A stretch of DNA of 6,325 nucleotides from CAZYCC01 sp964645985 (GCA_964645985.1 CAZYCC010000091.1:1-6325); one strand, 5' to 3'; numbered from the stretch's first letter, positions 1 through 6,282 are shown. The notes: generated by a model from the sequence alone, not told the origin. Program-made: numbers and translations.

Positions 1-13
1 GAGCCGGGGGAGG

Positions 14-67
14 GCTCTTTCGGGAAAGAGCACTCCTCCGGAGGAGCGTGGTGGCGGTTCCCGCCAC
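14..67. other. Three consecutive short hairpins
   Basis: Three inverted repeats, each with a perfect 7-bp arm, follow one another with gaps of 1 and 4 bases. The first is GCTCTTT / AAAGAGC around a CGGG loop (14-31). The second is the perfect palindrome CTCCTCCGGAGGAG (33-46). The third is GTGGCGG / CCGCCAC around TTC (51-67). None is followed by a T run on the plus strand, so they are not typical intrinsic terminators. They may be the 3' end of a structured element or transcript whose left part lies outside the window. The structure is read directly; the function is unknown. Confidence 0.6.
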
Positions 68-90
68 GGCAGCAGTAGGTGCGGCGCGCA

Positions 91-369
91 GCAGTGGAAA
101 TGACCGCGCGGCAGTGGGGTTTTCCCGAAAACGATATTTAGGAACGGCAGTGCAAATCACGACAGGAGCAGTAGAGGTTCCCCGAAAACTATATCTTGGA
201 GATAGCAGTCGAAATTTCGACAAAGCGGGGTTACTCCCACACCCTCCCCCGGGCGGGGCAGTGCAAATTAAGACAGGGGCACATCGGTTCCCCGAAAACA
301 GCATCTTAGAGGTAGCATCTCAAATTTCGACAAAGCGCGGGTACCCTCACACCTCCCCCCGAGCGGGGG
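91..369 (+). repeat. Degenerate tandem repeat, about 56-bp period within a 110-bp unit
   Basis: The motif GCAGTnnAAATnncGACA occurs at 91 (weakest), 147, 205, 258 and 315, a spacing of 56, 58, 53 and 57 bp. A longer unit of about 110 bp is also visible: 181-250 and 291-360 align without gaps at 55 of 70 positions, and GGCAGTGCAAAT at 146 recurs at 257. The copy at 208-221 is a perfect palindrome, GTCGAAATTTCGAC. Each long unit ends in a C-run / G-run mini-hairpin with a GRGC loop (247-258 and 356-369). The array stops just before the stop codon of the metallophosphoesterase gene at 379. An open frame runs through it, but successive copies fall in different frames, so it is treated as non-coding. 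I do not recognise the family. Confidence 0.8.
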
Positions 370-378
370 CGGTTCGCC

Positions 379-1641
379 TCACGAAGGAAGGCCCCCGCGA
401 GCGCAGGGCTTTAGCGTTATATCGAGCAGGGTGACCTCGTCGTAGGAGAAAAAGCGCATGGGGATGGTCCAGCGCGCTGCGCCCCGGGTCGTGTAGGAGA
501 GCGTGACGCCGCCGCTCGGGCGCGGGGTGGCGCTCCCGCCCATCGCCGTGCGGGAGAGAAGGCGGTGCAGCAGGTTTCCCGGGAAGCTCTGCCCGCCGTG
601 CACATGGCCGCAGAGAACGAGATCCGCGCCCGCCGCCGCGAGAGCCGGTATATCGCTCGGGCGGTGGTCGAGGACAATGGTCGGCTCGCCCGGGGGGGCG
701 AGCGCAAGCAGATCCTCCGGCGAGAGCCGCCCCTCCGGGTTCTCCTCGGAGCGCTCGCCGCGTGAGAACTCCCCGCGTGCGAGTACGCACAGGCGCCGCC
801 CGCCGCGCGTCGTGAGCGTTGCTCCCTCATCGCGCAGGAGCCGCACGCCGCAGGAGGAAAGAAACGCGGCGGGGCGCGGGTCATCGCGGAAGGCGAGGCG
901 GTCGTGGTTGCCCTCGCAGGCGAGAATGCCGAGCGGCAGCTCCCGCGCGAGCGAGGAGAACATCGCGCGCAGCTCCTCCCGGGCGCGCGGCCGCAGATCA
1001 TCGAAATGATAATCGAAAAAGTCCCCGGCAAAGAGGAGAACGTCCGGGCGCGCGCCCCTCACGCGCCGCAGCACCCGCCGGGAATAGCGAATAGAGGTGA
1101 AAGCGCCGAAATGCGTATCCGAGAGGAGCGCCACGCGCAGATCCGGCGACGGCAGATCCCCGCGAAGGAAAGCGTTTCCCTCCACGCAGAGGCGCGCCGA
1201 GCGGCGCACGGTGCGCGGCAGCTGCGCGCCAATAAAGCCAAGCAGGAGTATCGCCCCGAACGCCCCCGCCGCCCCGGCGGCAGCGCGCAAAATGAGAGCG
1301 CGCGAGAGCGGCACGGTTCCCGTGAGGTCGAGGAGAAGGCAAACCGCCCCGGCGAGGAAAATGCAGAGGAGCAGGTAGAGATCCGGTACAAGTAGGGCGT
1401 TCGCTGTCGCGTGAAGGCGCCGCCGCGTGACCTTTGCCGATCCCGCGAGCGCGAAGAGCAGGGGTGGAGCGGAGAGAAGAGCGGCGAAGAGGGCCACCCC
1501 GAGCGGCAGCGGCAGCGAGAGCAGCGCCGCGGCTGCAGCTCCCGCGAAAAAGGAGCAGAGCGCAAGCAGCGCGAGAAACGCCGCGGGCAGCAGCACCCCG
1601 AGGAGCCGCCGCCGCTTTATCGCCGCTAAAATCTCGGACAT
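379..1641 (-). CDS. Membrane-anchored calcineurin-like metallophosphoesterase (YkuE/YaeI-like)
   Basis: This 420-residue protein has about four hydrophobic helices in its N-terminal third (roughly residues 12-34, 37-66, 84-106 and 117-140), then a metallophosphoesterase domain from about 165 to 412. The two-metal site motifs are all present and in order: D175-T-H177, G206-D207, G244-N-H-D247, H326-R-P, and G345-H-V-H-G-G-Q351. The C-terminal RWTIPMRFF stretch near 390-398 also fits this family. Members hydrolyse phosphomono- or diesters, in some cases on lipids or other envelope substrates; the substrate here cannot be told. The catalytic domain's side of the membrane is not resolved. The ATG at 1641 is preceded by AAAGG with 9 bases between. 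It is last of three same-strand genes, 75 bp after the CapA-family gene with a terminator-like hairpin in the gap. Length and motifs suggest an intact gene. Confidence 0.9.
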   Translation of the reverse strand: MSEILAAIKRRRLLGVLLPAAFLALLALCSFFAGAAAAALLSLPLPLGVALFAALLSAPPLLFALAGSAKVTRRRLHATANALLVPDLYLLLCIFLAGAVCLLLDLTGTVPLSRALILRAAAGAAGAFGAILLLGFIGAQLPRTVRRSARLCVEGNAFLRGDLPSPDLRVALLSDTHFGAFTSIRYSRRVLRRVRGARPDVLLFAGDFFDYHFDDLRPRAREELRAMFSSLARELPLGILACEGNHDRLAFRDDPRPAAFLSSCGVRLLRDEGATLTTRGGRRLCVLARGEFSRGERSEENPEGRLSPEDLLALAPPGEPTIVLDHRPSDIPALAAAGADLVLCGHVHGGQSFPGNLLHRLLSRTAMGGSATPRPSGGVTLSYTTRGAARWTIPMRFFSYDEVTLLDITLKPCARGGLPS

Positions 1642-1659
1642 AAGGGAAAACCTTTATCG

Positions 1660-1680
1660 AAAAAAAGCCCCCCGGGGGCC
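1660..1680 (-). terminator. Intrinsic terminator-like hairpin between the CapA-family and phosphoesterase genes
   Basis: Read on the minus strand, a C-run / G-run self-complementary stem (GGCCCCCGGGGGGC) is followed directly by seven Ts. It lies 36 bases past the CapA-family stop codon and ends 18 bases before the next start codon. There is little room for a promoter after it, so it probably reduces rather than abolishes transcription into the phosphoesterase gene. The nearly loop-free palindrome means the real stem is likely GCCC/GGGC around CCGG. Confidence 0.65.
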
Positions 1681-1716
1681 GCGGGAGAAGATGACGCGCG
1701 CGAAGCGCCGCGCGCC

Positions 1717-2949
1717 TCAGGCTCCGCGCCAATATTCGCTCTCGGTGACGCCGCTTGGCAGGAGCGAAGGGTCGATTGTCATCCGCAAAATGCCGTAGAG
1801 ATCTGAGAGGCGAAAGGACGCGCCGTAGTTTTGCACGCCGTGCGAGGCGGCGAGATCCTCCGGAAAATCGGGTAGGCGATAGATGCGGTTGCCGCTCCAG
1901 CTCCTTGAATAATAATAGACGGTCGGCGTGAAGAGGAGGTTTTCGACCGCCGCCTCCCCGCCCGCGCGGCTGACAACATCAAAGGAGAGAACTCCGCCGA
2001 GCATCGTTTGCGCGGTGTCCTGCATCGAAACGAGGTTGCCGAGCGAGAAGGCGCAGGGCACCCGCCCCCCGTCCCCCCGCTCTATCCACTCGACCGGCTC
2101 AATGACGTGCGGGTGAGAGCCCACGATAATATCGGCGCCGCACTCTGCCATCAGCGCGGCAAAGCGCCGCTGCTCCTCGGTCGGCTCAAAGACGTACTCC
2201 TCGCCCCAATGCGCGTAGACGAGGGTGAAGTCTCCCGCCGCCTCGGCAAGGGCCAACTGCTCGCGCACATTCTCCTCGGTGAGATACGGGATAGCGACGC
2301 TCTCATCGGGCGTGATTCCGTTTGTGCCGTAGGTGAAGGCGACCACCGCTATTCGCAGCCCGCCGCGCTCAAGGATCCGCACCGCGCGCATATCCGCCTC
2401 ATCGAGATAAGCTCCGACGCGCACCGCGCCCTCCACCTCGTCAAGGCGGTCGATTGTGCGCCGCAGGCCCGAGGAGCCGACATCGAGCATATGATTGTTG
2501 GCGAGCGAGATGACATCGAACCCGATTGCCGCGAGATCATCGGCTATTTCGTCCGGCGTGTTGAAGAGAGGGTAGTTCGAGGGCTCGCGCGCGGGGTCGA
2601 ACATCGTCTCCTGGTTAATGAGCGCGAGGTCCGCCGCGGAAATCTCCTCGCGAAGATTCTCGAAAATCGGGGTGAAGTCGTAGCCGCCCCCGCTCTCCAT
2701 ATCGCGGTAGATGCCGCGGTGAATGAGGTCATCTCCCGCCGCGAAAACGTGCACGGTGCGGTCGGGGACCGCGGGCGCGGGAGGCTCATCCGGCGGCAAG
2801 GTCTCAGGCGCGAGCGGCGCGAGCGGCTCCTCGCCGGAAGGAAGACTCGCGGGGGGCGGCGCGCTCGCCTCGCCCCCGCCGCAGGAGGTCAGCAGAATCA
2901 GCAGCAGCAGGAGCAGCGCCGCGCGGGAGAGGGGAGAGCGGCGGGTCAC
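1717..2949 (-). CDS. CapA-family (poly-gamma-glutamate capsule type) lipoprotein
   Basis: This 410-residue protein starts with a lipoprotein signal: basic TRR, a leucine-rich core at 11-20 and lipobox L20-T-S-C23, so it is predicted to be lipid-anchored on the outer face of the membrane. A proline-rich linker (about 30-63) leads into a CapA domain (about 66-345), a metallophosphatase-like fold. Visible family motifs are AGDDLIH (71-77), INQE (111-114), LANNHMLD (149-156), YAHWGEEY (245-252), GSHPHVIEP (277-285) and FSLGNLV (301-307). CapA itself takes part in poly-gamma-glutamate capsule export or processing, but many members stand alone and their substrate is unknown. No capB/capC ligase genes are present here, so capsule synthesis is not implied. 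The GTG start at 2949 is chosen because it gives the signal peptide; the next Met is residue 84, inside the domain. GAGGAG lies 5 bases upstream. The start overlaps the nrdR stop as GTGA, indicating translational coupling. Confidence 0.92.
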   Translation of the reverse strand: MTRRSPLSRAALLLLLLILLTSCGGGEASAPPPASLPSGEEPLAPLAPETLPPDEPPAPAVPDRTVHVFAAGDDLIHRGIYRDMESGGGYDFTPIFENLREEISAADLALINQETMFDPAREPSNYPLFNTPDEIADDLAAIGFDVISLANNHMLDVGSSGLRRTIDRLDEVEGAVRVGAYLDEADMRAVRILERGGLRIAVVAFTYGTNGITPDESVAIPYLTEENVREQLALAEAAGDFTLVYAHWGEEYVFEPTEEQRRFAALMAECGADIIVGSHPHVIEPVEWIERGDGGRVPCAFSLGNLVSMQDTAQTMLGGVLSFDVVSRAGGEAAVENLLFTPTVYYYSRSWSGNRIYRLPDFPEDLAASHGVQNYGASFRLSDLYGILRMTIDPSLLPSGVTESEYWRGA

Positions 2950-3407
2950 GCCTTCTCCTCTCTTTCTTTTTTCAGCAGCTCAAGCTCGCGCAGGAAGGTG
3001 TCGGCGTCCTTGAACTCGCGGTAGACCGACGCGAAGCGCACATAGGACACCTCATCGAGCGCGCGCAGCCGCTCCATCACCATCTCGCCGATCTCGCTCG
3101 TGCTGACCTCCGGGCGCAGGGAGGACTGCAGCTCGCTCTCGATTTGCGAAACGAGCTCCTCGAGCTGCTCGCGCGAGACCGGGCGCTTGTAGCAGGACTT
3201 GACAAGGCCGGTGAGGATTTTTCCGCGGTCGAACACCTCGCGGCTGCCGTCTTTCTTGACGACGAGCAGCGGCACCGCTTCAATCAGCTCATAGGTGGTG
3301 AAGCGTTTCTTGCAGGCGACGCACTCGCGGCGGCGGCGAATGGCATCGCCCTGCGGGCGCGAATCGACGACCTCGCTTTTGGCAAAGCCGCAAAAAGGGC
3401 ATTTCAT
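2946..3407 (-). CDS. nrdR: Transcriptional repressor NrdR
   Basis: This is a 153-residue protein, the usual size for NrdR. It opens with the family's zinc ribbon, C3-P-F-C6 and C29-V-A-C32, with the characteristic SRPQGDAIRRRREC stretch between them. FTTYE (36-40) follows, then the ATP-cone domain (about 46-136) with REVFDRGKI, KRPVS and the signature YVRFASVYREF (122-132). NrdR senses ATP and dATP through the cone and represses ribonucleotide reductase genes by binding paired NrdR boxes. No reductase gene and no convincing NrdR box is visible here, so its targets lie elsewhere. The ATG at 3407 is chosen over an in-frame start at 3638 because it begins the conserved MKCPFC sequence and has GGAGGG 6 bases upstream. 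It is first of a three-gene minus-strand group, overlapping the next gene by 4 bp. Confidence 0.97.
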   Translation of the reverse strand: MKCPFCGFAKSEVVDSRPQGDAIRRRRECVACKKRFTTYELIEAVPLLVVKKDGSREVFDRGKILTGLVKSCYKRPVSREQLEELVSQIESELQSSLRPEVSTSEIGEMVMERLRALDEVSYVRFASVYREFKDADTFLRELELLKKEREEKA

Positions 3408-3413
3408 AGCAGT

Positions 3414-3419
3414 CCCTCC
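3414..3419 (-). promoter_or_regulatory. nrdR ribosome binding site
   Basis: GGAGGG on the minus strand, 6 bases before the ATG at 3407. It fixes the start and rules against the 77-residue longer in-frame reading, whose extra sequence would run through the promoter and low-complexity GC repeats. Confidence 0.85.
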
Positions 3420-3438
3420 GTTGCCCCCACTTTTTCTT

Positions 3439-3467
3439 ATTTTACCACATCCGCCCCCCACGCGCAA
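3439..3467 (-). promoter_or_regulatory. Candidate promoter of the nrdR operon
   Basis: On the minus strand, TTGCGC (3467-3462) and TAAAAT (3444-3439) are separated by exactly 17 bases, with TG one base before the -10 (extended -10, TGgTAAAAT). The -35 matches only three of six consensus bases; the -10 matches five of six. It is one of the few AT-rich patches in this GC-rich interval and lies about 32 bases upstream of the nrdR start codon. Transcription would cover nrdR and the CapA-family gene, with partial read-through into the phosphoesterase gene. Confidence 0.6.
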
Positions 3468-3600
3468 GCGCACCGCCCCCGCGCTCCCCACCCCCGCGCG
3501 CGCGCCGCTTAGTCGCGTCCCCGCGTGTTTCTCGCGCCTCGCCGCCACCCCCCTCGCGCGCCCGCGCCGCGTGCGGGCTGGTATTTCCGCGCGGGGGTCT

Positions 3601-3628
3601 TTTCTTTTTGCGGGGAATGTGTTATACT
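3601..3628 (+). promoter_or_regulatory. Candidate promoter of the secreted hydrolase gene
   Basis: TGtTATACT (3620-3628) is a near-consensus extended -10 element. No good -35 is present: a T-rich stretch (TTTCTT, 3601-3606) sits at 16 bases and matches weakly, as is acceptable for extended -10 promoters. Transcription would start near 3635, giving a leader of about 30 bases. The leader holds the ribosome binding site GGAGG at 3653-3657, 7 bases before the ATG. Confidence 0.65.
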
Positions 3629-3664
3629 GTAGGAGCAAAACTGTGACCTAACGGAGGCTTCACA

Positions 3665-5302
3665 ATGAAAACCACACGTTTTATCCGGGGGGGCGCCTTC
3701 CTGCTCGCGCTGCTGCTCGCGCTGCTCGCGGTCCCCTTCGCCGCCGTATCGGCGGAGCCGGACAAGGGCACGCCCGACGCCGACATCGCGGGGGCAGCGC
3801 AGCTCGACCTTCACGTCTACGCGACCTCGGCGACCTCGAATAGCGGCTTTGAGCACTGGGGCGGGCATTTTCAGTTCGATCTGAACACCAACGTCAGCAG
3901 CCTTGACGCCACCGCCGGCGCCGGCACCTCCTCGAGCAAGTGGAGTTTCGATCTTTACTATCGCCCGACCTCGCAGAGCAGCGGCGACTACGACAAGGTC
4001 ACATGCGACCTTAAAACCTCGAACTGCTTCTACAAATTCGATAACGGCGACGTTATCTACCGCCTCATTCTCGATAACCAAATCAAAAGCGGCAAATTCG
4101 TGCGGCTGCAAAAGACGACCTACAACCTCGTCGTTGTCGTGAAGAACGACGGCGCGGTGGAGGGCTACGCCGAGCTTGCCTTTGAGTGGACAGAGGGCGC
4201 GGACGCCGCCTTCAGCTCTTTCACCGGCGTTTACCCGGACGAGGCGACCATCGGCTTCGTCCTGCCGCTCTACAGCGAGGCGCTGACCATTCACGTGGCC
4301 GAGGGGGAGGTGCCGACCTGCCCGTACTCGACCTTCTACCCCGGCAAAACTTTCGTTGGCTGGGAGGCGGAGGGCGTTATTTACAAGGACGCGCTGCCGG
4401 CCGCGACCGAGGACGCGACCTACACCGCCGTTTATGAGACGGCGCAGCCCGCGGGGGACGTGAGCGGCGACGGCGCGGTCTCGGCCAAAGACCTCTCCTT
4501 CCTTCTGCAGGGGCTGGGGGGAGTTGCGGGGGTGGAGATCCCCGCCATCGCCTCCTCGCTTGACGGGGAGGAGGGGTTCTCGATAGGCGACATTGCGGCG
4601 CTCGTTTCGCAAATGCAGACCGGGGAGTTTACCTCCTCCGATGAGACCATCGCCGCGCTGCGCGGCAAGAGGGCGCTCTTCCTCGGAGACTCGATCACCG
4701 CGGCGTCTACCTACGACACCTACCACAAGAGCTGGGGCTGGCCGAGGCGCATTCAGCGCGCCTATGAGCTCTCGGGCGCGATGAACGCCGGCGTTGACGG
4801 CGCGTCGATCTCCACCGTGCGCGGCGCGAACCGCGTCCTTGCGCAGCTCGAGCGCAACAAGAGCGGCCGCTTTGACTATGTTGTCCTGCACGGCTCGACA
4901 AACGACGCGTGGGACAGCGCCCCGGTGGGGGTTATGACGGCGGAGGACTGCTTTGACGTGGCGCAGTTCGACACCTCGACCTTCGCGGGAGGCCTTGAGG
5001 AGCTCTTCGCCCGCACAAAGGAGTACTACCCGAACGCGAAAATCGGCTACATCATCAACTTCCGCTTCCATGCGGGCACGCCCGGGCGCATGGGCGATAT
5101 GACCGAGTATGTGGAGGTCGGGAAACAGATCTGCGACAAGTGGGGCATTCCCTACCTTGACCTCTACAATAACGAGGAGGTCACGAACACCCTGCAAAGC
5201 GGCGTTTCCGCCTTCTGCTTCGGCGACAGCGGCATTCACCCCAACTCGATGGGGTACGATGTCCTCTACCCCTACATCGCCGAGTTCATGGCGGGGCTGT
5301 GA
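3665..5302 (+). CDS. Secreted multidomain SGNH/GDSL hydrolase with dockerin-like module
   Basis: This 545-residue exported protein begins with a signal peptide (KTTR, leucine-rich core 11-22, likely cleavage after VSA30). An unrecognised, probably beta-rich domain spans about 45-210. An InlB/Flg_new-type repeat follows at about 208-258 (YPGKTFVGW, then ATYTAVYE). A dockerin-like segment covers 264-318: the first calcium loop, D265-V-S-G-D269-G-A-V-S-A-K-D276, is good; the second, ending at D309, is degenerate with Ser at position 1. The catalytic domain (335-545) has block I G341-D-S343-I-T, block II N374-A-G376, block III G410-S-T-N413-D and H525-P-N. S343 and H525 are the expected nucleophile and base, typical of esterases acting on acylated carbohydrates; the substrate is unknown. 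The acid residue is displaced: D521-S-G-I-H525 rather than D-x-x-H. It is monocistronic, with its own promoter and terminator. Confidence 0.9.
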   Translation: MKTTRFIRGGAFLLALLLALLAVPFAAVSAEPDKGTPDADIAGAAQLDLHVYATSATSNSGFEHWGGHFQFDLNTNVSSLDATAGAGTSSSKWSFDLYYRPTSQSSGDYDKVTCDLKTSNCFYKFDNGDVIYRLILDNQIKSGKFVRLQKTTYNLVVVVKNDGAVEGYAELAFEWTEGADAAFSSFTGVYPDEATIGFVLPLYSEALTIHVAEGEVPTCPYSTFYPGKTFVGWEAEGVIYKDALPAATEDATYTAVYETAQPAGDVSGDGAVSAKDLSFLLQGLGGVAGVEIPAIASSLDGEEGFSIGDIAALVSQMQTGEFTSSDETIAALRGKRALFLGDSITAASTYDTYHKSWGWPRRIQRAYELSGAMNAGVDGASISTVRGANRVLAQLERNKSGRFDYVVLHGSTNDAWDSAPVGVMTAEDCFDVAQFDTSTFAGGLEELFARTKEYYPNAKIGYIINFRFHAGTPGRMGDMTEYVEVGKQICDKWGIPYLDLYNNEEVTNTLQSGVSAFCFGDSGIHPNSMGYDVLYPYIAEFMAGL

Positions 5303-5315
5303 GCGCAGCGCGAAC

Positions 5316-5363
5316 AAAAACCCCCCTCCCGGGCGAACCAAATCCCGCTTTCTCGGGTAAACC
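5316..5363 (+). repeat. Two 24-bp units preceding the terminator
   Basis: The stretches 5316-5339 and 5340-5363 are 24 bases each and share an A-run, a C-run, CTC(C/G)GG and a terminal AACC. The terminator beginning at 5364 starts in the same way (AAAACCCG...CTCGGG), so it looks like a third, extended unit. The second unit can itself fold as CCCG-CTTTCT-CGGG. Confidence 0.6.
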
Positions 5364-5392
5364 AAAACCCGCCCCCTCGGGGGGCGGGTTTT
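5364..5392. terminator. Strong bidirectional terminator between convergent genes
   Basis: AAAACCCGCCCC (5364-5375) pairs perfectly with GGGGCGGGTTTT (5381-5392), with one further C-G pair possible around a TCG loop. On the plus strand the stem ends in a T run, about 60 bases after the hydrolase stop codon. On the minus strand the A-rich left arm and AAACC before it give TTTTGGTTT, about 45 bases past the yebC stop. It therefore suits termination of both converging transcripts. Confidence 0.9.
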
Positions 5393-5436
5393 TCGCAAGA
5401 CTTCCGCGCGGCGGCGGAGCGGGGGGGGGAGGGCGC

Positions 5437-6192
5437 TTATCCTTCCCAGTCCTCCTCGTTTTCCCAGTTGTGATAGACCTCGGTGATGTCGTCGTCGTCG
5501 TCGAGGTGCTCGAGGAGCAGGCCCATGTGGCGAATGTCCTCGGGATTCTCGAGCGTGACGGTAGTCGCGGGAACTTTGCCCGCCTCGGCGCTCGCGACAG
5601 GGTAGCCCTTCGCGGTGAGCGCCTCGGCAATGGCGTAGACGTCGCTCGCCTCGGTGCGGATAACAAAGGTCACCTCGTCCCCCTCTCCCTCGCGCAGAAA
5701 ATCGGTCGCGCCCGCCTCGAGCGCGTCCTCCATCAGCTTGTCCTCGTCGATTTCCGCGTCCTCATCGCCGACGAGAATGGTCCCCGCGTCGGTAAAGAGA
5801 TAGGACACGCACCCCGACTGCCCGAGGTTGCCGCCGAATTTGTCGAAGAAATGGCGCATATCCGCCGCCGTGCGGTTGCGGTTGTCGGTCGTCGCCTTGA
5901 CGATGACCGCGACCCCGCACGGCCCGTACCCCTCGTAGGTGATCTCCTCGTACTCCACATCCGAGCTGCCCGCCGCCCGCTTGATGATGCGGTCGATGTT
6001 GTCCCCCGGCACGTTGAGGCTCTTCGCCTTCGCGATGAGGTCCCGCAGCTTGCTGTTCGAGACCGGGTTCGGCCCCCCCGCCTTCACCGCGACCGCGATC
6101 TCCTTGCCGACCTTGGTAAAGACCTTCGCCCGCTGCGCGTCGGTCTTCTCCTTCTTGCGCTTAATGTTGTTCCATTTGCTATGTCCCGACAT
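5437..6192 (-). CDS. yebC: YebC/PmpR (TACO1) family regulatory protein
   Basis: This is a full-length 251-residue member of a family usually near 240-250 residues. It has the N-terminal signature GHSKWNNIKRKK (3-14), the conserved YEGYGPCGVAVIV stretch (86-98) followed by TDNRNRT (102-108), and FGGNLGQSGCVSYLF (119-133). An acidic run, LDDDDDITEVYHNW (230-243), closes the last domain. Members were first described as DNA-binding regulators. More recent work links bacterial YebC proteins and mitochondrial TACO1 to translation, including relief of stalling at proline-rich sequences. The role in this organism is not shown by the sequence. The ATG at 6192 has GGGAGG 5 bases upstream. Its common partner ruvC is not visible within the 133 bases upstream. 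It is cytoplasmic and converges on the hydrolase gene across a shared terminator. Confidence 0.96.
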   Translation of the reverse strand: MSGHSKWNNIKRKKEKTDAQRAKVFTKVGKEIAVAVKAGGPNPVSNSKLRDLIAKAKSLNVPGDNIDRIIKRAAGSSDVEYEEITYEGYGPCGVAVIVKATTDNRNRTAADMRHFFDKFGGNLGQSGCVSYLFTDAGTILVGDEDAEIDEDKLMEDALEAGATDFLREGEGDEVTFVIRTEASDVYAIAEALTAKGYPVASAEAGKVPATTVTLENPEDIRHMGLLLEHLDDDDDITEVYHNWENEEDWEG

Positions 6193-6251
6193 ACGAACCT
6201 CCCGAGAGGAAATAAAATGTAGAGAAAACGAGCCCCCTCCCCCCTCCTCCG

Positions 6252-6271
6252 CCGCGCCCGCCGCGGCGCGG
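6252..6271. other. GC-rich inverted repeat upstream of yebC
   Basis: CCGCGCC (6252-6258) is complementary to GGCGCGG (6265-6271) around a six-base loop. It lies between yebC and the right-hand repeat copy, 60 bases upstream of the yebC start. No T run follows on either strand, so it is a weak terminator candidate at best. I found no convincing yebC promoter in the 133 bases upstream of the gene. Confidence 0.4.
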
Positions 6272-6282
6272 GGGTTTGAGCA

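Larger units (their letters stand above)
3408..3664. other. Divergent intergenic region
   Basis: These 257 bases separate nrdR and the secreted hydrolase gene. The ends carry the two promoter and ribosome-binding-site sets described separately. The middle (about 3451-3600) is GC-rich low-complexity sequence with CG alternation (for example around 3497-3508) and short weak stems. I see no NrdR box, no operator-like dyad, no riboswitch and no small gene in it. Confidence 0.6.

Noticed and set aside
91..332. CRISPR-like array
   Set aside because: The spacing is regular, but the repeats are short and degenerate, the intervening sequences are themselves related, and no cas gene is present.
48..434. 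128-residue plus-strand open frame across the repeat array
   Set aside because: It has a GTG start with no convincing ribosome binding site. The repeat copies fall in different frames (CCCCGAAAAC at 180 and 290 is read differently, as is the GCAGT core at 205), and it runs into the 3' end of the phosphoesterase gene. It looks like a chance open frame in GC-rich repeats.
2008..3024. 338-codon plus-strand open frame antisense to the CapA-family gene and nrdR
   Set aside because: It overlaps two genes with clear family motifs, has no family motif of its own, and is explained by GC-rich codon bias.
3408..3638. N-terminal extension of nrdR to an upstream in-frame start
   Set aside because: The extension has no NrdR similarity, passes through the candidate promoter and low-complexity GC sequence, and the internal ATG has a strong ribosome binding site.
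3408..3664. NrdR boxes upstream of nrdR
   Set aside because: No pair of 16-bp dyads resembling the NrdR box pattern could be found by eye.
3509..5398. 629-codon minus-strand open frame antisense to the SGNH hydrolase gene
   Set aside because: Long stop-free antisense frames are common in GC-rich coding DNA. The product is rich in Arg, Val and Gly with no recognisable motif, while the plus strand has a signal peptide and catalytic motifs.
5299..6222. 307-codon plus-strand open frame over the terminator and antisense to yebC
   Set aside because: It would translate the terminator hairpin and the complement of a well-conserved YebC gene; no motif supports it.
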